A stretch of DNA of 20,709 nt from Candidatus Magasanikiibacteriota bacterium (GCA_012800155.1 JAAZJX010000034.1:1-20709); one strand, 5' to 3'; counted from the first letter of the stretch, positions 4,706 to 11,449 are shown. Made by a program: numbers and translations. Notes: generated from the letters alone by a model not told the origin.

Positions 4706-6547
4706 ATGAATCAAAAGACTTTATTAGAATTAGCTAAGTTAGTTCGTTATTATATTCTTATTTCAACCACAGAAGCTGGAAGTGGACATCCTACTTCATC
4801 ATTATCAGCAACTGATTTGATGACAGTGCTTATGTTTGGAGGTTTTTTAAAAGCTGATTTAAATAATCCAGAATATAATAATAATGATCGATTAATTTTT
4901 TCTAAAGGTCATGCGGCTCCTTTGTTGTATGCTTTGTATGCTGTAGCTGGAAAAATAAATGAAAAAGAATTATTAACTTTGCGAAAATTTGGAAGCAAAC
5001 TTGAAGGACATCCAGCAATGAGTTTTCCTTATACTGAATCAGCTACTGGATCTCTTGGTCAAGGTCTTTCTATTGGCGCTGGTATGGCAATGAATGCTAA
5101 ATTAGAGGAATTGAATTATAAGACTTATGTTTTGCTTGGAGATAGTGAAATGACAGAAGGTTCTGTTTGGGAAGCTTTTGCTTGGTCAGCTTATAATAAA
5201 TTAGATAATTTAATAGCCATAGTGGATATCAATCGGTTAGGACAAAGAGGAGAAACAATGTATGGTCACAATCTTGCAATTTATAAAAAAAAGATAGAAG
5301 CTTTTGGTTGGAAAGTTTTTATAGTGGATGGACATAATTTATTAGAGATTGAAAAAATTTTTAAACAAACAGAAAAAATAATTGGTAAACCAGTAGCAAT
5401 TTTAGCAAAGACTATTAAAGGTAAGGGAATTAAATTTTGGGAAAATAAAGAAGGTTGGCATGGTAAAACTTTGGCTCAAGATGAATTAAAACAAGCACTA
5501 AAAGATTTAGGGCAAGTAAATAAAAAATTAAAAGGCAATGTGATTAAACCAAAAATTAAAACAATTATTAATTCTCAATTACCAATTACTAATAAATTAC
5601 CAATTACTAATTATCAATATAAAATAGGAGATTTGGTTGCTACGCGTAAGGCTTATGGTCAAACTTTAGTAGAATTGTTTAATAAATTTTCTGAGATGGT
5701 AGTTTTGGATGCAGAAACAAGCAATTCTACTTATGCAGAATTTTTTAAAAAAGTTTATCCAGAAAGATTTTTGGAAATGTTTATTGCTGAACAAAATATG
5801 TTTTCTGTAGCTTTAGGTTTATCAAGACGAGGTAAGAAACCATTTGTTTCTACTTTTGGAGCTTTTTGGTCTAGAGCTTATGATCAGATAAGAATGGCAC
5901 AATATTCAAAACCAAATTTAGTTATTTGTGGTTCACATGCAGGAGTTTCAATTGGTGAAGATGGTCCATCACAAATGGCATTAGAAGATATTGCGATGAT
6001 GCGTTCAGTTTTAAATAGTGTGGTAATGTATCCAGCAGATGCAGTAGCCACAAAAGCAATTATGAAACTTTTAACTAAACATGTAGGAATGTCTTATCTT
6101 CGCACAACCAGAGAAGCATTGCCAGTATTGTATAAAAACACAGAAAAATTTAAAATTGGCGGAAGTAAAGTTTTATATAAAAGTACTAAAGATATAATTA
6201 CTGTCATTGGTGCTGGAATTACTTTACATGAAGCACAAAAAGCATATAAAGAATTAAAAGCTCAAAAAATTAATATTCGAGTAATAGATCTTTATTCTGT
6301 TAAACCTTTAGATTTAATTACTTTAAAAAAAGCTGCTCAAGATACTAAACAAATAATTGTAGTTGAGGATCATCATAAAGAAGGTGGTTTGTATGAAGCA
6401 ATAACAGGAGCATTAATTAATGAAAATGTAAAAATTTATTCTTTGGCAGTAAATAAAATGCCTAAAAGCGGTACCCCAACACAATTATTAAATTATGAAA
6501 ATATTTCAGCCAAAGCAATTATTAAATTGATAAAAAAATTAATATAA
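4706..6547 (+). CDS. tkt: Transketolase, single chain
   Basis: Transfers two-carbon units between sugar phosphates with thiamine diphosphate, linking glycolysis to the non-oxidative pentose phosphate route. It is 613 aa with N and C halves fused. GSGHP (26-29) and SKGHA (67-70) supply binding histidines. GDSEMTEGS (145-153) with N176 forms the Mg/ThDP motif. The catalytic glutamate is E362 in FIAEQNM. EDGPSQMALEDIA (418-430) resembles the short animal- and archaeal-type enzymes more than the E. coli type (663 aa). The ThDP, pyrimidine and C-terminal domains are all complete. The linker at about 285-306 (QLPITNKLPITNYQ) is encoded by an inserted tandem repeat. There is no Shine-Dalgarno. An 84-aa gene follows 11 bp later and is probably in the same transcript. 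Confidence 0.95.
   Translation: MNQKTLLELAKLVRYYILISTTEAGSGHPTSSLSATDLMTVLMFGGFLKADLNNPEYNNNDRLIFSKGHAAPLLYALYAVAGKINEKELLTLRKFGSKLEGHPAMSFPYTESATGSLGQGLSIGAGMAMNAKLEELNYKTYVLLGDSEMTEGSVWEAFAWSAYNKLDNLIAIVDINRLGQRGETMYGHNLAIYKKKIEAFGWKVFIVDGHNLLEIEKIFKQTEKIIGKPVAILAKTIKGKGIKFWENKEGWHGKTLAQDELKQALKDLGQVNKKLKGNVIKPKIKTIINSQLPITNKLPITNYQYKIGDLVATRKAYGQTLVELFNKFSEMVVLDAETSNSTYAEFFKKVYPERFLEMFIAEQNMFSVALGLSRRGKKPFVSTFGAFWSRAYDQIRMAQYSKPNLVICGSHAGVSIGEDGPSQMALEDIAMMRSVLNSVVMYPADAVATKAIMKLLTKHVGMSYLRTTREALPVLYKNTEKFKIGGSKVLYKSTKDIITVIGAGITLHEAQKAYKELKAQKINIRVIDLYSVKPLDLITLKKAAQDTKQIIVVEDHHKEGGLYEAITGALINENVKIYSLAVNKMPKSGTPTQLLNYENISAKAIIKLIKKLI
5576..5620 (+). repeat. Tandem repeat inside the transketolase gene
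   Basis: A 17-base unit (AATTACCAATTACTAAT) occurs exactly at 5577-5593 and 5595-5611, built from CAATTAC/TAATTAT heptamers. The 18-bp period keeps the frame and encodes LPITNK-LPITNY in the linker between the two halves of the enzyme. Confidence 0.85.
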
Positions 6548-6558
6548 TTAGATTATTT

Positions 6559-6813
6559 ATGTATAAAAGCGAAAAAGGATCAAAAATTACTAAAATTGTT
6601 GGTTTAAAAAGACTTTTAGAAAAAATAGAAAAAGGTGAACTTGTTTTAGATAGAAAAAAACAAAAGGCTTTGCCTGGTGGTATTACAGAAGATGATTTGG
6701 ATATTGAACAATATGAACAAGCTGTTAGAAAATTGATAAAAGAATATTCTGAAAAGTCTACAACTTCTAAAAATATAGTTGAAATAACTGATGAATCTAG
6801 AATTTCTGATTAA
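6559..6813 (+). CDS. Hypothetical protein, 84 aa
   Basis: I do not recognise this protein. It is soluble and charged, with basic helices (residues 8-30, KITKIVGLKRLLEKIEKGEL), a short Pro/Gly turn (ALPGGI), an acidic stretch (EDDLDIEQYEQ) and an acidic, Ser/Thr-rich tail. There is no membrane segment or cysteine. It starts 11 bp after the transketolase stop with no Shine-Dalgarno and is followed by a weak A/T-only hairpin, so it is probably the last gene of the methyltransferase-transketolase transcript. Codon use matches its neighbours. A role tied to transketolase is not supported beyond position. Confidence 0.75.
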   Translation: MYKSEKGSKITKIVGLKRLLEKIEKGELVLDRKKQKALPGGITEDDLDIEQYEQAVRKLIKEYSEKSTTSKNIVEITDESRISD

Positions 6814-6841
6814 ATTATATTTTTTTAAATTTAATTTTTTT
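6810..6841 (+). terminator. Weak A/T-only terminator candidate
   Basis: TTAAATT (6810-6816) pairs with AATTTAA (6828-6834), followed by seven Ts. The hairpin includes the stop codon of the 84-aa gene. A stem without G-C pairs makes this uncertain. Confidence 0.35.
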
Positions 6842-6904
6842 GATTATATATATTAATTTTATATAATTTATTTTTATTCAAGAAGGCAATTTAGATAAAT
6901 TAGG

Positions 6905-6933
6905 TTGACTTTTTTATTTATTTTGCTTATAAT
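6905..6933 (+). promoter_or_regulatory. Promoter of the IF-2 gene
   Basis: TTGACT (6905-6910), a 17-bp spacer and a perfect TATAAT (6928-6933). The predicted start is near 6940, for a leader of about 20 nt. It is one of the best promoter matches in the window. Confidence 0.75.
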
Positions 6934-6960
6934 CTTAGCATTACTATTAAAATAAAAAAC

Positions 6961-8988
6961 ATGAATGTTACAGAATTAGCCAGACAACTTCGAACTAATA
7001 CCAAAGAAATGCTGGAATTATTACCTCAGTATGGTTTTGATATTGGCGCTCGGGCTGTTAAAGTTGATGATAGAGTAGCAGAAAAGATTAAAAAACAATG
7101 GAAATATATTAAGCGTGATTTGGAAGAGAAAAAAAGATTAGAATTGGAAGAAAAAAAGAAAAAAGAAAAAGAATTACGCAAACAAAGTGGAGAAACTGTT
7201 TTTTTGCCTGATTTAATAACAGTAAGAGATTTTGCTGAGACTCTCAATATGTCAGTAACTCAAATTATTACTGAACTTATGAAGAATGGTATTTTGGCCA
7301 ATCAAAATCAAAATATAGATTTTGATACAGCTGCTATCTTGGCTGAAGAAATGGGTTTTAATGTTCAAAAAAAACAAAGCAGTAATTTAGATGAAAAACA
7401 TGAAGAAAATAAGGAAAAAGCTTTAGAAGAAGCTCTATCACAGACAGAAAATTTAGAAAGACGTGCTCCAGTGATTGTAGTTATGGGACATGTAGATCAT
7501 GGTAAGACTAGATTATTAGATGCGGTGCGCAGAACCAATGTAATTGATACAGAAGCTGGAGGTATTACTCAGCATATTGGAGCTTATCAGACTATTTGGA
7601 AAGATCCGAAGAGTGGAGTTGAGCGTAATCTTACTTTTATTGATACTCCAGGTCATGAAGCTTTTACTGTAATGCGAAGTCGTGGTGCCAAAGTGGCAGA
7701 TATTGCTATTTTAATTGTAGCAGCTGATGATGGAGTCAAACTTCAGACTGAAGAAGTAATTAATATTATCAAAGCAGCAAAACTTCCTTTTATTGTAGCT
7801 ATTAATAAAATAGATAAAGAAACAGCTGATGTTCAAAGAGTAAAAACTGAATTATCACAGAAAGATATTATTCCAGAAGAATGGGGTGGTAATGTACCAA
7901 TGATAGAGATTTCTGCTAAACAACAATTGAATATAGATAAACTTTTAGATGTTTTACTTTTAGTAGCTGATATAAATGAAGATAAAATTCAAGCTGATCC
8001 AAATTTATCAGCAATTGGTACAATTATTGAGTCCCATGTGGACAAAGGTATGGGTCCAGTAGCTACTGTTTTAGTGCAATCTGGTACTTTATACAAAAAT
8101 GATCCTTTGGTAGTTAATGGTGAAATTTATGGTAAAGTTCGAGCTATGAAAAATTATAAAGGAGAGAATATTGAACAAGCCGGACCTTCAGTTCCAGTAC
8201 AGATTGTGGGTTTCAAAGTAGCTCCAGAAGTAGGGGATGTTTTAGATGTAAATAAAGCAAGTGTGTCTGAAAAAATTGATATTAAACAAAAACAAAATAA
8301 ACAAACAGGTGCAGAAAAATATGATTTCGCAAAAAAAGAAGAAAGTGAAGATGATGAGGAAAAGAAAAAATATTTAAATTTAGTAATTAAGACAGATGTA
8401 CTTGGTTCTTTGGAAGCAATTATTGGTTCATTAGAAAAACTACGCCATGAAGAAGTAGGAGTGAAAATTGTAGGTAAAGGTTTAGGTAATGTAACTGATG
8501 CTGATGTTAAAAAAGCAGAAGCTGCAGGTGGAGTAGTGATTGGTTTTAATGTTAAAGCAACTCCGATTGTTGAAGAAATTATGCGTGATAATAAAATTGA
8601 TTTTCGTCAATATAATATTATTTATGATTTATTGAATTGGGCCAAAGATGAATTAGGTAAGATGTTGTCTAATGAAAAAATTATTCATGAATTAGCAAAA
8701 GTAAAAGTTTTAGCAATTTTTAGAACAGATAAAGGTGCTATGACGATTGGTGGTAGAGTTGAAGAAGGAAAATTAGAAAAAGGCGCTAAAGTTAGAATAA
8801 AAAGAAATGGTTTAATGATGGGTGAAGGTAGTATTTCTCAATGCAAAGTTGGACAACAAGATATGAAAGAAGTTCCTAGCGGAACAGAGTGTGGTATGCG
8901 TTTTGAAGGTAAGGAAAGAATTGAAATAGGAGATATTTTGGAAATTTATAAAGAAGAAATGAAAGTTAGAGAAATTAAATTTGAATAA
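6961..8988 (+). CDS. infB: Translation initiation factor IF-2
   Basis: GTPase that places initiator tRNA on the 30S subunit and promotes subunit joining. It is 675 aa, a short form. Two IF2_N modules are visible (1-47 and about 83-135) joined by a Lys/Glu helix. The G domain has G1 GHVDHGKT (176-183), T203 in the GGITQHIG switch, G3 DTPGH (228-232), G4 NKID (282-285) and G5 SAK (318-320). Domain II, a Lys/Glu-rich linker (about 440-470), domain III (VIKTDVLGSLEAI) and the C-terminal fMet-tRNA-binding domain (FRTDKGAMTIGGRVEEGKLEKGAKV region) follow. The residue after the P-loop threonine is Arg (GKTRLLD). The gene has its own strong promoter. The next gene starts after a three-base gap and must be co-transcribed. 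Confidence 0.98.
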   Translation: MNVTELARQLRTNTKEMLELLPQYGFDIGARAVKVDDRVAEKIKKQWKYIKRDLEEKKRLELEEKKKKEKELRKQSGETVFLPDLITVRDFAETLNMSVTQIITELMKNGILANQNQNIDFDTAAILAEEMGFNVQKKQSSNLDEKHEENKEKALEEALSQTENLERRAPVIVVMGHVDHGKTRLLDAVRRTNVIDTEAGGITQHIGAYQTIWKDPKSGVERNLTFIDTPGHEAFTVMRSRGAKVADIAILIVAADDGVKLQTEEVINIIKAAKLPFIVAINKIDKETADVQRVKTELSQKDIIPEEWGGNVPMIEISAKQQLNIDKLLDVLLLVADINEDKIQADPNLSAIGTIIESHVDKGMGPVATVLVQSGTLYKNDPLVVNGEIYGKVRAMKNYKGENIEQAGPSVPVQIVGFKVAPEVGDVLDVNKASVSEKIDIKQKQNKQTGAEKYDFAKKEESEDDEEKKKYLNLVIKTDVLGSLEAIIGSLEKLRHEEVGVKIVGKGLGNVTDADVKKAEAAGGVVIGFNVKATPIVEEIMRDNKIDFRQYNIIYDLLNWAKDELGKMLSNEKIIHELAKVKVLAIFRTDKGAMTIGGRVEEGKLEKGAKVRIKRNGLMMGEGSISQCKVGQQDMKEVPSGTECGMRFEGKERIEIGDILEIYKEEMKVREIKFE

Positions 8989-8991
8989 AAT

Positions 8992-9549
8992 ATGCCAGAA
9001 ATTTATAAAGGGATCGTAGATCCTAGATTATTAGGTGAATTACCCGGTGGTCATGTTGCTAAATTAGAATTAGTAAATAATAATGAAGGTTTAACAGGTA
9101 GAACAATTGACCCAGAAGGTAAAAAAAGAACTGATGAATTAGTTAGTCCTAATAATCCTGAAACAGAAAAAGATTTTGTAGACGAATATTTAGAAACTAT
9201 TTTTCGTAGATTTAAAGGTGATAGAGTATTTAGAGTAACAAAAGTAAATAGAGATATTTTGGGAGATGCAGTTAATTATATAAAACCAGGAGAGCGTGTT
9301 TATGCTGTGCCAAGAGGTCAATTGAAAGAAATGGAAGATTTGTTTGATACAATTCCAGCTTTGTCTATTGATACAGTTGGTTCAAGTTTTTCTCGTATGA
9401 CTGGTTTGGATAATGATAATTTAAAGAAAAATGATCTAGGGTTTAGTCGTAGTTTAGCTGTTGAAGGAAAGACTTTTGAAATTAAATTTTTAGCTATTAA
9501 TGATAATACTACACAAAAAGAAGAACAAGAAATTGAATCAGTTGTTTAA
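8992..9549 (+). CDS. Hypothetical protein downstream of IF-2, 185 aa
   Basis: I do not recognise this protein. It is soluble and acidic with mixed alpha/beta character. A Pro/Gly-rich start (IVDPRLLGELPGG), an acidic helix (ETEKDFVDEYLETIFRRF), two beta-rich stretches (DRVFRVTKVNRD and ERVYAVPRGQ) and a polar acidic tail can be seen. There is no membrane helix, cysteine or known motif. The start lies three bases after the infB stop without a Shine-Dalgarno, which suggests translational coupling. In many bacteria rbfA follows infB, but this protein is longer and shows no RbfA-like KH pattern. A terminator overlapping the thioredoxin promoter follows. A translation-related role is guesswork from position only. 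Confidence 0.8.
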   Translation: MPEIYKGIVDPRLLGELPGGHVAKLELVNNNEGLTGRTIDPEGKKRTDELVSPNNPETEKDFVDEYLETIFRRFKGDRVFRVTKVNRDILGDAVNYIKPGERVYAVPRGQLKEMEDLFDTIPALSIDTVGSSFSRMTGLDNDNLKKNDLGFSRSLAVEGKTFEIKFLAINDNTTQKEEQEIESVV

Positions 9550-9550
9550 C

Positions 9551-9573
9551 TTATCCACCTCTTGATAGGATAA
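9551..9573 (+). promoter_or_regulatory. Inverted repeat centred on the thioredoxin -35 box
   Basis: TTATCC (9551-9556) and GGATAA (9568-9573) flank 11 bases that contain the whole -35 TTGATA. The position suits a repressor operator, and TTATCCACC is also one base from a DnaA box. Arms of six bases are short, so chance is possible. Confidence 0.3.
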
Positions 9574-9590
9574 TCTCAAAATGTTAAAAT
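9562..9590 (+). promoter_or_regulatory. Promoter of the thioredoxin gene
   Basis: TTGATA (9562-9567), a 17-bp spacer and the extended -10 TGT-TAAAAT (9582-9590). The predicted start, near 9597, falls at the loop of the hairpin at 9588-9612, so only read-through transcripts contain the complete hairpin. Confidence 0.7.
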
Positions 9591-9615
9591 TACTATTGTA
9601 AAAATAGTAATTTTT
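9588..9615 (+). terminator. Terminator overlapping the thioredoxin promoter
   Basis: AATTACTATT (9588-9597) pairs perfectly with AATAGTAATT (9603-9612) around GTAAA and runs into Ts. It would end the infB-hypothetical transcript. Its left arm shares bases with the thioredoxin -10. Confidence 0.55.
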
Positions 9616-9627
9616 AATTAGAAAAAT

Positions 9628-9954
9628 ATGTCAGAAATTATTTTGAATGATCAAAATTTTGAGGAGGAAGTAATTAAATCTACAGTTCCCGTATTGGTAG
9701 ATTTTTGGGCTCCTTGGTGTGGACCTTGTCAAATGATGGGTCCAATTGTTGAAGAGTTAGCTAATGAATTTGATGTTAATAAGGCTAGAGTAGGCAAACT
9801 TAATGTAGATGAAAATCAAATAATTGCTGGTAAATATCAAGTGATGAGTGTTCCGACATTTTTGGTTTTCAAAGAAGGACAAGTAGTTGATCAAATGGTT
9901 GGGGGAGTACAAAAAGAAAGATTGAAAGAATTATTAAATAAATATATTTCTTAA
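9628..9954 (+). CDS. trxA: Thioredoxin
   Basis: Small dithiol reductant of cytoplasmic protein disulfides, 108 aa, the exact family size. The active site WCGPC places the redox pair at C31 and C34. The buried D25 in VDFWAPWC, the cis-proline P76 in SVPTFLVF and the C-terminal GG (VGGVQKERLKELL) are all in place. There is no signal peptide, so it acts in the cytoplasm. The start follows the promoter by about 30 nt and has no Shine-Dalgarno. The gene is monocistronic, with a terminator before it that overlaps its promoter and one after it that contains the next promoter's -35. No thioredoxin reductase is in the window. Confidence 0.97.
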   Translation: MSEIILNDQNFEEEVIKSTVPVLVDFWAPWCGPCQMMGPIVEELANEFDVNKARVGKLNVDENQIIAGKYQVMSVPTFLVFKEGQVVDQMVGGVQKERLKELLNKYIS

Positions 9955-9962
9955 AATATATT

Positions 9963-10000
9963 AAACAAGTCTCTGTATTACAGAGACTTGTTTGTTTTTA
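9963..10000 (+). terminator. Thioredoxin terminator, carrying the next -35 box
   Basis: A perfect 13-bp stem (9963-9975 with 9981-9993) encloses a TATTA loop and is followed by GTTTTTA. The last six bases of the right arm are TTGTTT, the -35 of the next promoter. Confidence 0.85.
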
Positions 10001-10016
10001 TTGTAATTGTTATACT
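9988..10016 (+). promoter_or_regulatory. Promoter of the DUF4349 gene
   Basis: TTGTTT (9988-9993), a 17-bp spacer and the extended -10 TGT-TATACT (10008-10016). The predicted start is near 10023, for a leader of about 20 nt. The -35 is part of the preceding terminator stem. Confidence 0.65.
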
Positions 10017-10041
10017 AAAAACAATATTTAATTAAATTAAT

Positions 10042-10953
10042 ATGTCTAAAAAAATAAAAATAATTTTGGGAATAGTTATATTAGCAATCGTTTTAATTTT
10101 GTTTTCTGCCACAACTTTGTGGCAAACAAAAACTAAAAGTAGTTCTTTAATTTCACAAAATTTAATGCTTAAAAATGGGATAGCAGTTGGTAGAAATTCT
10201 GATTCTTACAAAACAATACAGTCAGTCGCATCAGACAGTATTATGGTAACTGAAGAATCAATAAAATCATCTGTGAATAAAAATGAAAGGATGATTATAA
10301 AAACTGGTTCATTATCAATGGTAGTCAAAGATGTAAATGAAGTTATTGTTGGAATAACAAAATATGCCACAGATAATGGTGGTTTTGTAGTTTATAGTAA
10401 TATTTATAAATCAGGAATCGCTCCAACTGGAGAAGTGACAGTGAGGATTCCCGTTAATGTTTTTGATACTGGGATTGATGAAATAAAGAAGATGGGAGAA
10501 ATAAAAAGTGAATCAGTTAATGGACAAGATGTTACTGAAGAATATGTTGATCTTGATTTACAATTAAAAAATTTAAGAGCAGCTGAAAATCAGTTTTTAC
10601 AAATTATGAATCGAGCAGTAAAAATTGAAGATGTCTTAGCAGTTCAAAGAGAATTGACTAATGTGCGTGGACAAATTGAAAGTATTCAAGGTAGAATGAA
10701 ATATTTATCACAAAGTGTTGAATTATCAACTTTGACTGTTTATCTTTCTACTGATCCAAATGAATTACCAACTTTAAATCCAGAAGATAAATGGAAACCT
10801 TGGGCGCAAGTAAAAGATGCAGCTCGTAGTTTAATTGCTGTTAGTAAAAGTTTGGTTAATTTAATAATTTGGTTGGTGGTTTTTCTACCTGTTTGGTTGA
10901 TAATATTTGGTTTAGTTTGGTTAGGTAAAAGATGGTGGAAAAATAGAAAATAA
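10042..10953 (+). CDS. DUF4349 membrane protein
   Basis: 303 aa. An N-terminal membrane helix or uncleaved signal (about 5-25) leads to an extracytoplasmic domain. Its DUF4349-like sequence begins at about 83 (RMIIKTGSLSMVVKDVNEV), continues through GEVTVRIPVNVFD and has a long coiled-coil hairpin (about 170-235, VDLDLQLKNLRAAENQF to RGQIESIQGRMKYL). It ends in STLTVYLS. A second membrane segment lies near the C-terminus (about 268-295, Trp-rich) with a basic KRWWKNRK cytoplasmic end. The biochemical role of the family is unknown; members are envelope proteins. The gene is monocistronic, with its promoter inside the thioredoxin terminator and a very strong terminator that starts inside its own stop codon. 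Confidence 0.9.
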   Translation: MSKKIKIILGIVILAIVLILFSATTLWQTKTKSSSLISQNLMLKNGIAVGRNSDSYKTIQSVASDSIMVTEESIKSSVNKNERMIIKTGSLSMVVKDVNEVIVGITKYATDNGGFVVYSNIYKSGIAPTGEVTVRIPVNVFDTGIDEIKKMGEIKSESVNGQDVTEEYVDLDLQLKNLRAAENQFLQIMNRAVKIEDVLAVQRELTNVRGQIESIQGRMKYLSQSVELSTLTVYLSTDPNELPTLNPEDKWKPWAQVKDAARSLIAVSKSLVNLIIWLVVFLPVWLIIFGLVWLGKRWWKNRK

Positions 10954-10996
10954 ATAAACATAAAACAGTCTAAAAAGACTGTTTTATGTTTATTTT
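10952..10996 (+). terminator. Very long perfect terminator hairpin
   Basis: A perfect 20-bp stem (10952-10971 with 10976-10995) surrounds an AAAA loop. The left arm begins inside the TAA stop codon. It is the longest perfect hairpin I found in the window. The next -35 box follows 11 bases later. Confidence 0.9.
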
Positions 10997-11006
10997 GCAA
11001 AACCTA

Positions 11007-11034
11007 TTGACATTTTGTCTAATTTTTGTAAAAT
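11007..11034 (+). promoter_or_regulatory. Promoter of the 70-aa membrane peptide gene
   Basis: A perfect TTGACA (11007-11012), a 16-bp spacer and TAAAAT (11029-11034). The predicted start is near 11041, which rules out the upstream in-frame ATG at 11015 as the translation start. Confidence 0.7.
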
Positions 11035-11050
11035 AAAGTTGTACTTTTTT

Positions 11051-11058
11051 AGGAGGTG
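11051..11058 (+). promoter_or_regulatory. Perfect Shine-Dalgarno that fixes the start at 11063
   Basis: AGGAGGTG is fully complementary to the usual 16S rRNA 3' end and lies four bases before the ATG. Almost every other gene in the window lacks such a site. Confidence 0.85.
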
Positions 11059-11062
11059 GGTT

Positions 11063-11275
11063 ATGAACCCAAGTTGGATAATTTTCGGTGTACTTGCTTT
11101 TCTGATCCTGATTCTTTTAGGTCGTTTCATAAAGGAGGACCTTGCCTATAAAAAATGGGCAAGAGAGCATCCCATTGAAGCGATGGAAAAGGAAAGTGCA
11201 AGAAAAGAAGCCGCCGAAGAAGCGAAAAGAGTTCGCCAAATGTTAAAAGAGGCGCGCTCTTGGCCCAATGAATAG
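11063..11275 (+). CDS. Small single-pass membrane protein of atypical composition, 70 aa
   Basis: I do not recognise this protein. MNPSWIIFGVLAFLILILLG gives one membrane helix (about 5-20). The rest is a strongly charged amphipathic helix (RFIKEDLAYKKWAREHP, then Lys/Glu/Ala/Arg-rich) ending RSWPNE, so the topology is probably N-out with a cytoplasmic helical tail. A longer reading from 11015 is rejected because the promoter starts transcription near 11041 and a perfect Shine-Dalgarno precedes 11063. Codons such as GCC, GCG, CGC, CTG and ATC are frequent, unlike the A/T-ending codons of its neighbours, and it uses a TAG stop. This points to different origin or very high expression. It opens a GC-richer island of about 300 bp with unusual dyads. 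Confidence 0.75.
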   Translation: MNPSWIIFGVLAFLILILLGRFIKEDLAYKKWAREHPIEAMEKESARKEAAEEAKRVRQMLKEARSWPNE

Positions 11276-11294
11276 TTGGGCAGCGGATTTTTTT
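11255..11294 (+). terminator. Probable terminator overlapping the 70-aa gene stop
   Basis: GCCCAA (11263-11268) pairs with TTGGGC (11276-11281). CGCT (11255-11258) can extend the stem with AGCG (11282-11285) across a four-base bulge. GGA and seven Ts follow. The TAG stop is in the loop. Confidence 0.5.
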
Positions 11295-11356
11295 CATTGG
11301 TTTGGATGCAGCCAAGATTATGGGAGAGAGACGCGTTCTGCATGACGCGTCTCTCA
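11295..11356. other. Non-coding tail of the GC-richer island with a strong dyad
   Basis: Two hairpins lie in a row. TTGGTT/AGCCAA is about 11298-11316 with one wobble. The much stronger perfect 11-bp dyad GAGAGACGCGT (11326-11336) / ACGCGTCTCTC (11345-11355) has an 8-base loop. The second has no T-run on either strand, so it does not look like a terminator. Its GC content stands out from the AT-rich flanks, which resume at 11356. It could be part of a structured RNA, a protein-binding site or the end of a transferred element. Confidence 0.45.
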
Positions 11357-11379
11357 AAAATTATTTATAAAAATAAATT

Positions 11380-11402
11380 CACATCAGAAAGGTGTGTTTT
11401 TT
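11380..11402 (+). terminator. Terminator candidate after the GC-richer island
   Basis: CACATC (11380-11385) pairs with GGTGTG (11391-11396), with one wobble, around AGAAA and is followed by six Ts. It would end any transcript running through the dyad region. The following stretch to 11449 is A/T-only filler. Confidence 0.6.
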
Positions 11403-11449
11403 ATAATAAAAGATTTAGAAAATTATATTTATAAATAAAAATATATTTA

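Noticed and set aside
5576..5620. Possible CRISPR-like repeats
   Set aside because: The units are 7-18 bp, directly adjacent without spacers, and lie in frame within an enzyme gene.
8992..9549. RbfA as identity of the gene after infB
   Set aside because: At 185 aa it is too long and shows none of the RbfA KH-like pattern; only its position suggested it.
11015..11062. Longer N-terminus for the 70-aa membrane protein, starting at ATG 11015
   Set aside because: The promoter -10 lies at 11029-11034 and the predicted RNA start is near 11041, so this ATG would not be transcribed. A perfect Shine-Dalgarno marks 11063.
11275..11281. GTTGGGC, which fits the integron core-site consensus GTTRRRY, at the island
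   Set aside because: No partner RYYYAAC or attC-like arrangement can be placed around it, and no integrase is present. The seven bases are explained by the terminator stem.
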